Part shown: positions 47,405 through 56,405 of the stretch, piece by piece
Layout: each line of letters starts with the position of its first letter
How positions within the stretch are numbered: position 1 is the first letter of the stretch
Source: Acetobacter aceti NBRC 14818
GTDB lineage: Bacteria; Pseudomonadota; Alphaproteobacteria; Acetobacterales; Acetobacteraceae
Direction of reading: 5' to 3'
Assembly (NCBI RefSeq): GCF_000193495.2
Contig: NZ_AP023410.1
Span: forward strand, 2,437,501-2,501,500
DNA: 64,000 bases
Program-made: the position numbers and the translations under genes
Notes under the pieces: generated by a model
Told to the model about the DNA's origin: nothing
Databases searched by the model: none
The model's input: the letters and a program-made list of their open reading frames with translations, nothing else

Positions 47405-47853
47405 TTTTTTACGACGCGAACGGCGAGCCTCGCCGATGGCTGCTGGTCGGTTCGCTTCTGCTGAATCTCTTTCTTGTTGCCGTCGTCGGCGGTCAATATC
47501 TGCGCCATCGTGAGGGTAATGCGCCTGTTCTCATGCGCGTTCTGCAGCATGTGACGTCTCGGCTCGATGCCAAGGACGCGGAGGCTTTCCGCACGGTATT
47601 GCGCCAGGAAGCGCCACGCTATGCCCAGGCACAGGAAAACCTCGCGCGGGCCCGCGCGGAAATCGACCGTCAATTGCTGGCGCCGCAATTCGACCCGGTG
47701 GCGACACGCGCCGCCATGCAACAATGGCGGGCCGCGTGGAATGTCTTCGTCGGCACGTTCAGCGACGCTCTGGTCGAGGCCATGGGCCGTCTGTCTCCAG
47801 CGGGGCGTCGTGCGCTGGTCAATGCCGCGCCACACCAGCGGCCGGATATCTGA
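47401..47853 (+). CDS. Periplasmic heavy-metal-sensor-like protein
   Basis: 150 residues from ATG 47401, coupled to the preceding gene by ATGA. A signal anchor (WLLVGSLLLNLFLVAVVGGQYL) is followed by a long helical region, Glu/Arg/Gln-rich, resembling CpxP/CnrX-like metal-resistance proteins (ARAEIDRQLLAPQFDP, FSDALVEAMGRLSPAGR). Probably modulates the sigma pathway in the periplasm. Confidence 0.72.
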   Translation: MIFYDANGEPRRWLLVGSLLLNLFLVAVVGGQYLRHREGNAPVLMRVLQHVTSRLDAKDAEAFRTVLRQEAPRYAQAQENLARARAEIDRQLLAPQFDPVATRAAMQQWRAAWNVFVGTFSDALVEAMGRLSPAGRRALVNAAPHQRPDI

Positions 47854-47980
47854 TCCTTTTTTTGACGAAGCAGGACACTGCTGAAACGCCTGATCCGGGG
47901 GACGCCGATCCGTCGTCCGTAGAACGCATGGTCGCCAGCGCGACCATGGTTTCTACCTCAACCCTGGTGGGTCAGGCTTC

Positions 47981-48532
47981 ATGTTTCAAAGACAATTCTC
48001 CACGCGTAAGCCACTCTTCTCCTACGGGCGGACCGTGATCCCCCTGCTTGGCGCTCTCACGCTTGCGGCATGCACGTCGCCCGCTCCGGTCGCACCGAGT
48101 TTCGCGGTCATGCCTCGTCCCGACGAAAACTTCGCGACGTTCCAGAAGAATGACGCCCAATGCCGTCTCTACGCACAGACGCAGACGGGCGAGACGCCGT
48201 CGCAGGGTGCTGCATCGAGCGGCCTGAAAAGCGCCGTTCTCGGCACTGGCGTCGGCGCCGCTTCGGGCGCTTTGCTCGGAAGCGTGACCGGCAACGCCGG
48301 GAACGGCGCAGCGATCGGTGCGGGAAGCGGCCTCCTGGTCGGTTCGGTCATCGGGGCGGGTCGCGCGCGGCAGACCAGCCAGACGCTCCAGCATCGTTAT
48401 GACGGCGCGTATGCCCAATGCATGGTCGGCCATGGCGAGCAATTGCCCCCACCACCGATGGCCTATGGACCGCCGCCCATTATCGCCTATCCGCCACCAG
48501 CCGTGATCTACCCGGTGCCTGTCGGTCCTTAA
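47981..48532 (+). CDS. Lipoprotein with a glycine-zipper domain
   Basis: 183 residues. A signal peptide with lipobox LTLAACTS; a Cys pair around 60-150; a glycine-zipper (GTGVGAASGALLGSVTGNAG, GAAIGAGSGLLVGSVIGAG) that packs into membranes; and a Pro/Tyr-rich end. Common envelope protein in acetic acid bacteria. About 130 bases after the sigma operon. Confidence 0.75.
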   Translation: MFQRQFSTRKPLFSYGRTVIPLLGALTLAACTSPAPVAPSFAVMPRPDENFATFQKNDAQCRLYAQTQTGETPSQGAASSGLKSAVLGTGVGAASGALLGSVTGNAGNGAAIGAGSGLLVGSVIGAGRARQTSQTLQHRYDGAYAQCMVGHGEQLPPPPMAYGPPPIIAYPPPAVIYPVPVGP

Positions 48533-48604
48533 AAAATTATGCCGACCCCGTCGTATTCCGGTCCTCCGTCCGTAACAGCATTGGACAATCGAACGGAGGT
48601 CAGC

Positions 48605-48964
48605 ATGTTCGACGCTTTCAAAGAGTTCGCGATCAGGATCGGAGCTTTTGCTCTTCTGTCACCTCTCATCCTGGGCATGGTCGGACCGGCTCTGAGTGAC
48701 ATGGCGTTCGCGCAGGACGGTTCCGGCGACCGACGCATGGCGAGCTTCCAGGCAGCTGATGCGAATCACGACGGGCGCATCTCGCAAGATGAATTCGAGG
48801 CGTTTGCCAAGGCCCGGATGGCGTCGTCCGGCGGCATGCGCGCCGCCATGTTCAGCCGGCTCGCGCCCGAGGACCAGAAGGCACGGCTCGACGAAAAATT
48901 CGCCCAGATGGATACCAGCGGCAAAGGATATCTGACGCCCGACGACTGGCATCCGCAGTCCTGA
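48605..48964 (+). CDS. Secreted EF-hand protein
   Basis: 119 residues from ATG 48605 with GGAGG-like signal ahead. An N-terminal export signal ends near MAFAQDG. Two EF-hand loops are visible: DANHDGRISQDE (complete) and DTSGKGYLTPDD. It should bind Ca2+ in the periplasm. Confidence 0.82.
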   Translation: MFDAFKEFAIRIGAFALLSPLILGMVGPALSDMAFAQDGSGDRRMASFQAADANHDGRISQDEFEAFAKARMASSGGMRAAMFSRLAPEDQKARLDEKFAQMDTSGKGYLTPDDWHPQS

Positions 48965-49001
48965 AGAAAAACAAAGCGACCTTGAATATTGGAGGAAAAG
49001 A

Positions 49002-49370
49002 ATGTCAAAAATCTCTCATGCGCTTGGTGGCGCCATTAGCATCGCGGCTTCTATCGCTTTCGCCGCTCCGGCCGGAGCCGGAACGGCGACCTACTGGGGG
49101 CCGCATGGCGGCGTGGCTGCGGTGCATACGCCCGGCCCATATGTTCACCCGGTGCCCGGTCCCTGCTGCTACGCCCCCTGGCGCGGGGCGGGGGCTGTTG
49201 CGGCCGGCGTCGCGGCGGGTGCCGCGATCGGTGCGGCAGCGCATCCTTATCCCTATCCTTACGGTTATCCTTATCCGGTCTATGTCGCACCGCGCCCGGT
49301 CGTCTATCCGCCTGCGGTCATCGTAGCGCCAGCTCCTGCCTATGTGTATCCGGCGCGCCCGATGCCATGA
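49002..49370 (+). CDS. Small secreted Pro/Tyr/Val-rich protein
   Basis: 122 residues. Signal peptide MSKISHALGGAISIAASIAFAAPAGAG; a His/Pro/Gly-rich middle with CC; a GAGAVAAGVAAGAAIGAA glycine-rich segment; and a PYPYPYGYPYPV repeat-like C-terminus. Its stop overlaps the start of the DUF4410 gene. Function unknown. Confidence 0.62.
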   Translation: MSKISHALGGAISIAASIAFAAPAGAGTATYWGPHGGVAAVHTPGPYVHPVPGPCCYAPWRGAGAVAAGVAAGAAIGAAAHPYPYPYGYPYPVYVAPRPVVYPPAVIVAPAPAYVYPARPMP

Positions 49371-50047
49371 CGCCGTTCTTTTTGAAGGACTGCTCCACGG
49401 CGGTCGCAGGAAAATTCCCAGTGATCGGAGCGGTTCTGCTCCTCACGTCCTGTGCCGGCGCTCATGTCCAGAATCCCGTGACCATGACCGATAGACAACC
49501 TGTCGCCCCGGTTGCCGTGACCGTGACGACCAGCATGTCCCGGACGACGGAGAATGCACCGCGCCTGGATCGCAACACGCAGGCTTTGGCCGCTGGCCTG
49601 GCGAAAAGCCTGGAGAAGGCACATATCGTCGCTTACCCTGCCGACCCATCGGAGGCGACGCCTCATGCGAACGGTAGTGAACTTGCGCTCGTGGTCGATA
49701 TCGGTACACTCCAGGCTGGCAGTGTCTGGACGCGTGAACTGGTCGGCTTCGGGACCGGCAAAAGCCGCCTGCAATCCCATATTATATTATATGATGAACG
49801 TGGAACACAATTGACGGATCTTCTGGACTTTACCGTCAAGGCCGATAGCGGTTCCATGCCTGGGGTCATCGTCAGCGCCTGGAACCCGATCGGGTTTGGC
49901 ATCCACAGCGCGCGTGCCATCACAAAGGAGGCGTTGAGCGACGGCCATGAAGACGCGGACAGGACCGCAAAAGCTATCGTCAAGAAAATGGTGGAGTACT
50001 ATCGAGCGAACGGATGGTTGCCGCCTGAAAATGTGGGAAGCGAATAA
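49367..50047 (+). CDS. DUF4410-like lipoprotein, second copy
   Basis: 226 residues. Lipobox LLLTSCAG; the core NTQALAAGLAKSLEKAHIVAY, VGFGTGKSRLQSHIILYDE and the helix AIVKKMVEYYRANGW match the copy at 45419-46087. Last gene of the envelope block; a recombinase stump follows on the other strand. Confidence 0.75.
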   Translation: MTPFFLKDCSTAVAGKFPVIGAVLLLTSCAGAHVQNPVTMTDRQPVAPVAVTVTTSMSRTTENAPRLDRNTQALAAGLAKSLEKAHIVAYPADPSEATPHANGSELALVVDIGTLQAGSVWTRELVGFGTGKSRLQSHIILYDERGTQLTDLLDFTVKADSGSMPGVIVSAWNPIGFGIHSARAITKEALSDGHEDADRTAKAIVKKMVEYYRANGWLPPENVGSE

Positions 50048-50119
50048 TTCCGTTGTCCCAGTCCTTTTCCAAGCCACTCAAATCGCGATTTCGAGCGTGT
50101 GTCGGTATCGGCCAGACCG

Positions 50120-50133
50120 TGCCCCCGCAACCA
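50120..50133 (+). other. Third att-like core
   Basis: TGCCCCCGCAACCA, matching the end of tRNA-fMet (TGTCCCCGCAACCA at 3330-3343) in 13 of 14 bases, inside the recombinase stump. Confidence 0.6.
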
Positions 50134-50173
50134 TCTTTAACGAAATCTCCGATAGAACAGTCGCCTGGGTCTC

Positions 50174-50192
50174 AGCCCGTGCGGCTTTTTTT
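50174..50192 (+). terminator. Intrinsic terminator next to the third att-like core
   Basis: AGCC-CGTGC-GGCT followed by a run of seven T, 41 bases after the core; same arrangement as at 3374 and 22761. Confidence 0.65.
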
Positions 50193-50434
50193 GTGCCCAA
50201 AGCCTGGGAAACGTGGAGAAGAGCCGCGAGACGGCCTTCCAGCTCAATCATGTGCCGCTTGTGGTCCGTGTCCCACAATACGATCACGCGGTCGATCAGA
50301 CCGCGCAGGGATTCGGCGGATTCAAGAACCATCTCGGGGCAGCTCAGGCTCTCCGTCAGAGCAATCACCTCGGCCAGATAAAAATCTGCCAGATCAAAAC
50401 TTTATACCGTCGTTTCATTCGCTACTGCATGTTC

Positions 50435-52753
50435 TCAGAAGTTGTAATGAAGCTCGCAGCCAATCCAGCGGGGTGACTGGATATACTGGATACGATTGTT
50501 GTCACTTCCGGTAAACGAATAGGTATTGCCTTTTCTATTCTGCAGGTTGTCGACATATACAGCAGCATTCCATTTTCCCGTTTGAGGGCCGAATTCCATG
50601 CGCAGACCCAGAGAACTGATCTTGCTGGTCTTGGCATTATTATCGCCCAATGCTGCCCACATGTTGTCTTTCCATGTGTAGCTGGCCTGTAGTGTGACCC
50701 GATAACGATCCACATTAATATTGTAGCGTGTGACCGCGCTCCACGAGAAGCGAGGGGAAAAGGGGAGTGACGAATTACGTGTTACCGGTGGGTCAAGAGA
50801 CAGTCCATTGATGTAGTTGACCGGACTTTTGGCTCGTGCATCAAGATAGGCAAAAGAGCCTCGGAGATCGAGGTTGGGTACAAGGTTGTGTAATGTTGTG
50901 GAAAGTTCACCACCGCGTGTGCGGGCACGAGGAATGGTGCCAAGCGTCAGGGAGTTTGCAGTTGGTGTAATCGGCGCAAAAAACAGTGTCTGGCGATTAT
51001 GATATTCGTAATCAAATAGGGAGCCTTCCACCATAAGTTTGTTATGGAAGAGGGAGGATTTGATACCGATTTCATAAGCGATCAGATTTTCCGGCTTGAC
51101 GTAATCAAGGGCGCCGGCCGCTAGAACAGGGGCCGCAAAATATGAGCCTGCCTTGTATCCGTTTGAAATTGTGCCGTAGGCGTAAGTATCTGGTGCAATC
51201 TTGTAGCGTAGCCCCACGCGACCGGTGAAGCGATGATACTCATGGCGCGCATTCACACCGGTTAGGGCGTCGCCGACCTGCGCATAGTAAGGGGCGAAAA
51301 GTCTTGGGCTGTCGGAAGCGATGGCCGAATATCGGGAACCACCGTTAAAGCCACGCTCATCATAAGAGAAACGACCCGAGGCGATGAAATCCAGTTTTTT
51401 GGTTATGTTGGTTACTGTATTGACGTAAACGCCTGTGGACAGGTTCTGCTGCGAAAAATGATTGTTCAGATTGATCGCGCTGCTGGATTGCAGACGCAGG
51501 CTGGTATAGTCGCCGTCAATCTTGTCGTAAGATTCGAAAACACCAACGGTAAGATGGAAGATCTTTGCCAGTTTCATACGCAAATGCATGTCGTGGGACT
51601 GTACAATGGCTGTATCATTCCATCTGTAATCGGAAATGTGCAGGGCTGAGCCATCATAATTATCGGTATCATCGCGACGATAGAAATCGATCGCTGTCGT
51701 GGATGAGAATGTTCCGAAATTGAACTCTTTCGTATAATTGACAGAAAGACCGCCACCGTTCTCGTTTCTCTGTCCGGATGTGTTGCCTGCACTTACGGCG
51801 TTGGCCGCCGGATGCAGGCCTGTATCGCCTTTGGATACCGGTCCCAGATCCTGCGGAGAAGTAGAGGTGCCTTTGTCACGTGTGTAATGCAGGTTGAGCA
51901 GCACGGACGATGTGTCATCCACTTCAAATTTTGTCAGATTGCGAATGGCCAGAAGATCCTGCGCACCATAGCGCTTGCCTGTATTGATATCTTTCTGCCA
52001 GCCATCACCATTTACGTAATTGAAAGCCAGTCGATTGGATATTTTGCTGGTGATGGGAGTGTTGATGGCGAAACGGCCGCGATTGGTATTATAGCTGCTG
52101 TAACCCCATTCCGCATAACCGCCGAACTTGTCAGAGGGTTTTACTGACTGGATATTGATGCTGCCACCAGTGGTGCTGCGACCCATGTCAAAGCCCTGTG
52201 GACCTTTTTCCGTGGCGACACTGTCGATATCAAGCATCTGCCCCGTATAGAACACGGGGAAGGGAGCGAATACACCATCCAGATAAATGCCGATTCCACC
52301 CATGTTGGTGCCGACATAGTCATCAAGACCGACACCGCGAATGGAAAAAATCGGAGCCGAACCAGAAACGGCGTTAGTTGCCGTCACGCCTGGCGTAAAT
52401 GCTGCGATATCCTTTGGGCTTTCAAGGTGAAGAGAGCGAAGCTCCTTGCCACTGATCACATTGACTGTGCCTGGAGTAGAAAGATGACGCTGCGCCCGTG
52501 AACGGGTGACCCTTATCTGTTCAGCCTCGCCCTTATGCGCGATCGCTTTCGGATGATGCTGCGTGGAGAGAGTGCGTGTGCGTCCTGCGGCAACATGTTT
52601 TGCATCGACCGGTTGAGAACCGGTAACAGTTGTTGCTGTTGCAGCCAAAGACGATGTCGATGCCAGAAGCAGGCAGGGGAGGGTCGGCAGCACAATATAT
52701 GCTGGAACTGTAGCCAGAAGACGGGAGGAATGACGTAAAAAATATGATTTCAT
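50435..52753 (-). CDS. TonB-dependent outer-membrane receptor
   Basis: 772 residues. Signal peptide about 1-38, a TonB-box-like EQIRVTRS near 80, the plug domain (VNVISGKELRSLHLESPKDIAAFTPGVTATN) and a 22-strand barrel ending in the terminal Phe (ELHYNF). It takes up a ligand such as a siderophore or other organic compound with TonB energy. Lower in GC than the flanking DNA, suggesting separate acquisition. It lies downstream of the opine-type operon on the same strand, but 700 bases and a hairpin separate them. Confidence 0.93.
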   Translation of the reverse strand: MKSYFLRHSSRLLATVPAYIVLPTLPCLLLASTSSLAATATTVTGSQPVDAKHVAAGRTRTLSTQHHPKAIAHKGEAEQIRVTRSRAQRHLSTPGTVNVISGKELRSLHLESPKDIAAFTPGVTATNAVSGSAPIFSIRGVGLDDYVGTNMGGIGIYLDGVFAPFPVFYTGQMLDIDSVATEKGPQGFDMGRSTTGGSINIQSVKPSDKFGGYAEWGYSSYNTNRGRFAINTPITSKISNRLAFNYVNGDGWQKDINTGKRYGAQDLLAIRNLTKFEVDDTSSVLLNLHYTRDKGTSTSPQDLGPVSKGDTGLHPAANAVSAGNTSGQRNENGGGLSVNYTKEFNFGTFSSTTAIDFYRRDDTDNYDGSALHISDYRWNDTAIVQSHDMHLRMKLAKIFHLTVGVFESYDKIDGDYTSLRLQSSSAINLNNHFSQQNLSTGVYVNTVTNITKKLDFIASGRFSYDERGFNGGSRYSAIASDSPRLFAPYYAQVGDALTGVNARHEYHRFTGRVGLRYKIAPDTYAYGTISNGYKAGSYFAAPVLAAGALDYVKPENLIAYEIGIKSSLFHNKLMVEGSLFDYEYHNRQTLFFAPITPTANSLTLGTIPRARTRGGELSTTLHNLVPNLDLRGSFAYLDARAKSPVNYINGLSLDPPVTRNSSLPFSPRFSWSAVTRYNINVDRYRVTLQASYTWKDNMWAALGDNNAKTSKISSLGLRMEFGPQTGKWNAAVYVDNLQNRKGNTYSFTGSDNNRIQYIQSPRWIGCELHYNF

Positions 52754-53427
52754 GAGAGTGTTCCTATTTCATTCCTGCTTGGACCGATTTCTGGGTTGAA
52801 TGGAGCTCGGTTGAGTGGCTGTGGATTAGTGAGGGTGTATGTGTCTTTTGCGTTTCAGATGATCAGGTCACCATTTTTGTTGAGGGAATTGTTCGGATTT
52901 GTTGTTCCTGTATTCATTTTGGATTCTATTTTATTGTTCTGTATTTTGTAGTTTTTATGTTTTTTATAAAAATACATCATGCCTTTTGCGTGGAATCGGC
53001 ATCTTCCATAGATATCCGGGCTATGTAGAAACACCTTTAAATTGTTCTGATTTTGTAAAGATTTTGAAGTTGTATTTTGGTTTCACCTATAGCGTTCGAA
53101 AAGATGTTCATGCTTTTCTCATTGCGTTTGTTGTATCAGATCTATGAAGCCTTTTTAGATTTTTTAATTCGATATCGGAATGTATTTTTTCTTGATAGCA
53201 AGCGTAAGGCTAGCTTACGGTCGATATACGTAACTGTGTTTTTCTTCACTGGATTGCTTCCGCGGTTTTGCATCCGTTATGTGAAGCCGATGCGCCATGG
53301 AAGGATAGAAATTGGGTGGTGTTAGATTAAGAATATTCTTGTTTTTCAAAAAAGTGTTGATGTTCCCATCAGTGTGGCGAAGTCCTGTCAGGCTCCAGCT
53401 TTGAGGCGTGAATCGGCTCGCTTGTTG
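52754..53427. other. AT-rich intergenic region upstream of the TonB receptor
   Basis: No gene supported; open frames here are low-complexity Phe/Leu/Tyr-rich. At 53155-53226 it carries a degenerate copy of the LysR promoter region (61735-61806). Its AT content is far above the window average. Confidence 0.55.
53155..53226 (+). repeat. Degenerate copy of the LysR promoter/operator region
   Basis: TTAGATTTTTTAATTCGATA, then CGGAATGTATTTTTTCTTG and a palindromic AAGCGTAAGGCTAGCTTACG. About 80 percent identical by eye to 61735-61806, with the palindrome kept but its bases changed. Confidence 0.7.
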
Positions 53428-53465
53428 TCAGGCTGACTGCACAGGCCATCATGCAGTCAGCCTGA
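53428..53465 (-). terminator. Strong hairpin after the opine-type operon
   Basis: TCAGGCTGACTGCA (53428-53441) and TGCAGTCAGCCTGA (53452-53465) are perfect 14-bp arms with a 10-base loop, 15 bases past the last gene of the minus-strand operon. No U-run follows, so it may end transcription with Rho or protect the mRNA 3' end. Confidence 0.6.
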
Positions 53466-53480
53466 ATCACTTCTTGATGG

Positions 53481-54551
53481 TCAGGATGCGACCGCCATTT
53501 TGGAACGCTGAAGCATGCCGAACAGATCGCGCGGATCATCAGGATCCGCCACCATGTCCAGCTTCTCAAACAATCCGGTCTCTTCCAGCTTGTCGCGAAC
53601 GTAGCGGAGCGCCGAGAAATCCTCGATTGCAAAACCGACTGAATCGAACAGGGTGATCTGGCTTTTCCCTGTCCGTCCTGCTGTTTTTCCTGCGATGACC
53701 TCCCAGAGTTCGGTCACGGGATGATCTTCCGGAAGTTGCTGGATCTCGCCTTCGATACGGGTCTGTGACGGATATTCGACAAAAATGGAGGACCGCAACA
53801 GGATGTCCCGATGGAGTTCGGTCTTGCCGGGGCAGTCGCCTCCGACAGCGTTGATATGAACGCCCGCGCCGACCATATTGTCGGTCAGTATCGTGGCGCA
53901 CTGCTTGTCTGCGGTGACGGTCGTGATGATGTCCGCATCTTCTACAGCCACTTCGATTGTGTCGCAGATGGTGATGTCAAAACCCATGCCTGCCAGATTA
54001 CGAGCGCATTTTTCCGAAGCGGTACGATCAATATCATAAAGACGCAGAGCGCGGATGCCGACCAGTTCACGGAACGCGATGGCCTGGAATTCCGACTGCG
54101 CGCCGTTTCCGATAATGGCCATTGTGCGTGAATTGGCTGGGGCCAGATGCCGGGCCGCCATGGCGGACGTTGCGGCCGTGCGCAGGGCTGTCAGGATGGT
54201 CATTTCCGAGAGAAGAGTGGGATAACCGGAGCTGACATCAGCAAGCATACCGAAAGCTGTTACGGTCTGCAGTCCTTCCTTCATGTTCTTCGGATGGCCG
54301 TTCACATATTTGAAGCCATAAAGGCTGCTGTCACTTGTCGGCATCAGTTCAATGACGCCTTCAGCGGAATGCGCTGCAATACGCGGGGTTTTGTCGAATT
54401 CCGGCCACCGTTTGAAGTCGGCCTCAAGGTAGTCGGCCAGTTCCCGCAGGAATGTGTCGATGCCGATGCGATGCACAAGCGCCATCATGTTCTCAACCGA
54501 GACGAACGGCACGAAGGCGAGGTGTGAGGGTGCAGGAGCAGAGGACGACAT
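53481..54551 (-). CDS. Ornithine cyclodeaminase
   Basis: 356 residues. The OCD/mu-crystallin family pattern is clear: LLSEMTILTALRTAATSAMAARHLAP, then the Rossmann motif MAIIGNGAQSEFQAIAF, and GAGVHINAVGGDCPGKTEL. It converts ornithine to proline and ammonia, with internal NAD recycling. Its gene starts one base after arginase, so the two steps arginine to ornithine to proline are encoded together. A degenerate copy of its 3' end is at 62724-62780. Confidence 0.92.
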   Translation of the reverse strand: MSSSAPAPSHLAFVPFVSVENMMALVHRIGIDTFLRELADYLEADFKRWPEFDKTPRIAAHSAEGVIELMPTSDSSLYGFKYVNGHPKNMKEGLQTVTAFGMLADVSSGYPTLLSEMTILTALRTAATSAMAARHLAPANSRTMAIIGNGAQSEFQAIAFRELVGIRALRLYDIDRTASEKCARNLAGMGFDITICDTIEVAVEDADIITTVTADKQCATILTDNMVGAGVHINAVGGDCPGKTELHRDILLRSSIFVEYPSQTRIEGEIQQLPEDHPVTELWEVIAGKTAGRTGKSQITLFDSVGFAIEDFSALRYVRDKLEETGLFEKLDMVADPDDPRDLFGMLQRSKMAVAS

Positions 54552-54552
54552 A

Positions 54553-55476
54553 TCAATAAGTCCTTGTCTTGTGTTCGAGAACGCGTCGGCCCAGCAGGCT
54601 TGCTGCGAGATCGGTCATGAGACGTGCCGTCTTGGCCCGTACGTCGAGGAACGGGTTGAGTTCCGCCAGATCCAGAGAGGTGACGAGGCCGCTGTCATGG
54701 AGGATTTCCATGATGAGGTGCGCCTCCCGGAATGTTGCGCCTCCGGCGACGGTCGTGCCGACGGCAGGTGCGATTTCGGGATCGAGAAAGTCCACGTCGA
54801 GACTGACATGCAAACGACCGTTGGCGTGTCTGACACGATCAAGAAAACTGTTCAGCGGTGCGACGATGCCCTGTTCATCAATGGTGCGCATGTCAAAGAC
54901 GGTCATACCGATGGCTGCGACATGGCGTTTTTCCGCCTGATCGACCGAGCGGATACCCATCATGCAGACATTGCGCGGATCGACGGTAGCGGCGGGAACC
55001 GGGAAACCCTCGAAGCCGGGCTGTCCCGTAAAGTAGGCGACAGGCGTGCCGTGCAGATTGCCGCTTGTGGTCGTGTGGAGGGTATGCAGATCGGTGTGAG
55101 CGTCCAGCCACAGCACGAATTGCGGCTGGCCCAGTTCCTGCGCCCTGCACGCCACGCCGGGGATCGTGCCCGCAGACATGGAATGGTCGCCACCGAGGAA
55201 AATCGGCAGATCACATGTGCTGGCCATCTCGTAGGCCCGGCGGGTCACGCTTTCAGTCCACGCTATGATCGCATCCAGATTGCGCACGGCGGGATTGGGG
55301 TGACTGACGGCGGGAGGCTGCGCGGGTACTGCATCACCCACATCGGTCACTTCCCATCCAAGATTTTGCAAAATTTCCGGCAGGCCCGCGATGCGAAAGG
55401 CCGTAGGGCCCATGATGCATCCTCGTTCGGATGTTCCGCTCTGTGTCGGGATGCCCAGAATCTGGCATGTTTTCAT
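54553..55476 (-). CDS. rocF: Arginase
   Basis: 307 residues. The Mn-binding signatures of ureohydrolases are GGDHSMSAGT, LWLDAHTDLHT and SLDVDFLDPEIAPAVGT. It hydrolyses arginine to ornithine and urea. In this operon arginine would come from an opine such as octopine or nopaline. No urease gene is seen in the window. Confidence 0.93.
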   Translation of the reverse strand: MKTCQILGIPTQSGTSERGCIMGPTAFRIAGLPEILQNLGWEVTDVGDAVPAQPPAVSHPNPAVRNLDAIIAWTESVTRRAYEMASTCDLPIFLGGDHSMSAGTIPGVACRAQELGQPQFVLWLDAHTDLHTLHTTTSGNLHGTPVAYFTGQPGFEGFPVPAATVDPRNVCMMGIRSVDQAEKRHVAAIGMTVFDMRTIDEQGIVAPLNSFLDRVRHANGRLHVSLDVDFLDPEIAPAVGTTVAGGATFREAHLIMEILHDSGLVTSLDLAELNPFLDVRAKTARLMTDLAASLLGRRVLEHKTRTY

Positions 55477-55559
55477 ATCATTTCCTTTTCCTGTTCATGG
55501 TCACTGACCGCTAAATGCGGACAAGCCGGGCCTGTCCGTCTCTCTCTCGATTCAGTATG

Positions 55560-56375
55560 TCAGGTCTTGCGCATGAAATGGCTGACAAACTGGTCAAATC
55601 GTTCGTCCATGCCGCCCTGAAACAGGGCCTGTGGCGTTCCCTGCGCTCGCACTGTGCCCTGCTCCAGAAAAACGATCCGGCTTGAGACATCCCGTGCAAA
55701 AGCCATTTCATGTGTCACAATCAGCATTGTTCGGCCTTCTGCGGCCAGATCCTGCATGACTTTCAGGACTTCTCCCACCAGCTGCGGGTCCAGTGCTGAG
55801 GTCGGTTCGTCGAACAGCAGCACACGCGGTTGCATGACGAGGGCTCGCGCAATGGCGATGCGCTGCTGCTGTCCACCGGAAAGCTGGCTGGGGTAATAGT
55901 CAGCACGGTTCAGCATGCCGACGCGGTCGAGGGCTTTCTGCGCCTCATCCCTGACTTCCTGCCGGTTTCGCCCCTGAACGTGGATCGGCGCTTCCATCAC
56001 GTTCTGCAAAACCGTCTTGTGGCTCCACAGACAGAAGTTCTGAAACACCATGCCAACCTGCGACCGCAACCGGTTGACCTGCTTCTGATCGGCAATACGC
56101 AGTTCGTTCCCCTGCTGACGAAATCTGATGTTTTCATCCAGAACAGTCAGAGAGCCGCTGGTGGGGATCTCCAGAAGATTGAGGCATCTCAGGAAAGTCG
56201 ACTTGCCGGAACCGGATGCGCCCAGAATGGAAATGACTTCACCCTCGTGCGCATCGAGATCAATGCCGCGCAGCACTTCCAGCGCGCCATAGCGCTTGGT
56301 CAACTGTCGCGTCGTGATGACCGGTGCAGTCGTGGTAGCGCTGGCCGGTATGATGTGTGGCTGGGTCGTTTCCAT
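55560..56375 (-). CDS. ATPase of a polar amino-acid/opine ABC importer
   Basis: 271 residues. Walker A GASGSGKST, Q-loop MVFQNFCLWSHKTV, signature LSGGQQQRIAIARAL and Walker B VLLFDEPTSALDP. The protein belongs to the HisP/OccP group (HAAT family). It powers uptake of a basic amino acid or opine with the two permeases just upstream. Confidence 0.92.
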   Translation of the reverse strand: METTQPHIIPASATTTAPVITTRQLTKRYGALEVLRGIDLDAHEGEVISILGASGSGKSTFLRCLNLLEIPTSGSLTVLDENIRFRQQGNELRIADQKQVNRLRSQVGMVFQNFCLWSHKTVLQNVMEAPIHVQGRNRQEVRDEAQKALDRVGMLNRADYYPSQLSGGQQQRIAIARALVMQPRVLLFDEPTSALDPQLVGEVLKVMQDLAAEGRTMLIVTHEMAFARDVSSRIVFLEQGTVRAQGTPQALFQGGMDERFDQFVSHFMRKT

Positions 56376-56405
56376 GAAAACTCCGAATAAGATCGTTTGC
56401 GTGGG

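Larger units (their letters stand above)
50078..50368 (-). pseudogene. C-terminal stump of a third serine recombinase
   Basis: The frame ESAESLRGLIDRVIV...IELEGRLAALLHVSQALGTK corresponds to the last domain of the large serine recombinases in this window (compare EVIEAIILTPSDKGLQIDVRGDLAGIL). It then crosses an att-like core (LKMVAGAR) at 50120-50133. Everything N-terminal, including the catalytic domain, is missing; the TonB receptor gene ends 70 bases away. Confidence 0.75.

Noticed and set aside
49240-49290. Tandem-repeat or CRISPR-like pattern TATCCTTAT/TATCC
   Set aside because: It is a Pro/Tyr-rich coding segment of a secreted protein, with irregular short units and no spacers.
52899-53325. 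Two overlapping 82-codon ORFs in the AT-rich spacer
   Set aside because: Phe/Tyr/Leu-rich low-complexity translations, no family; the second overlaps the promoter-like repeat.
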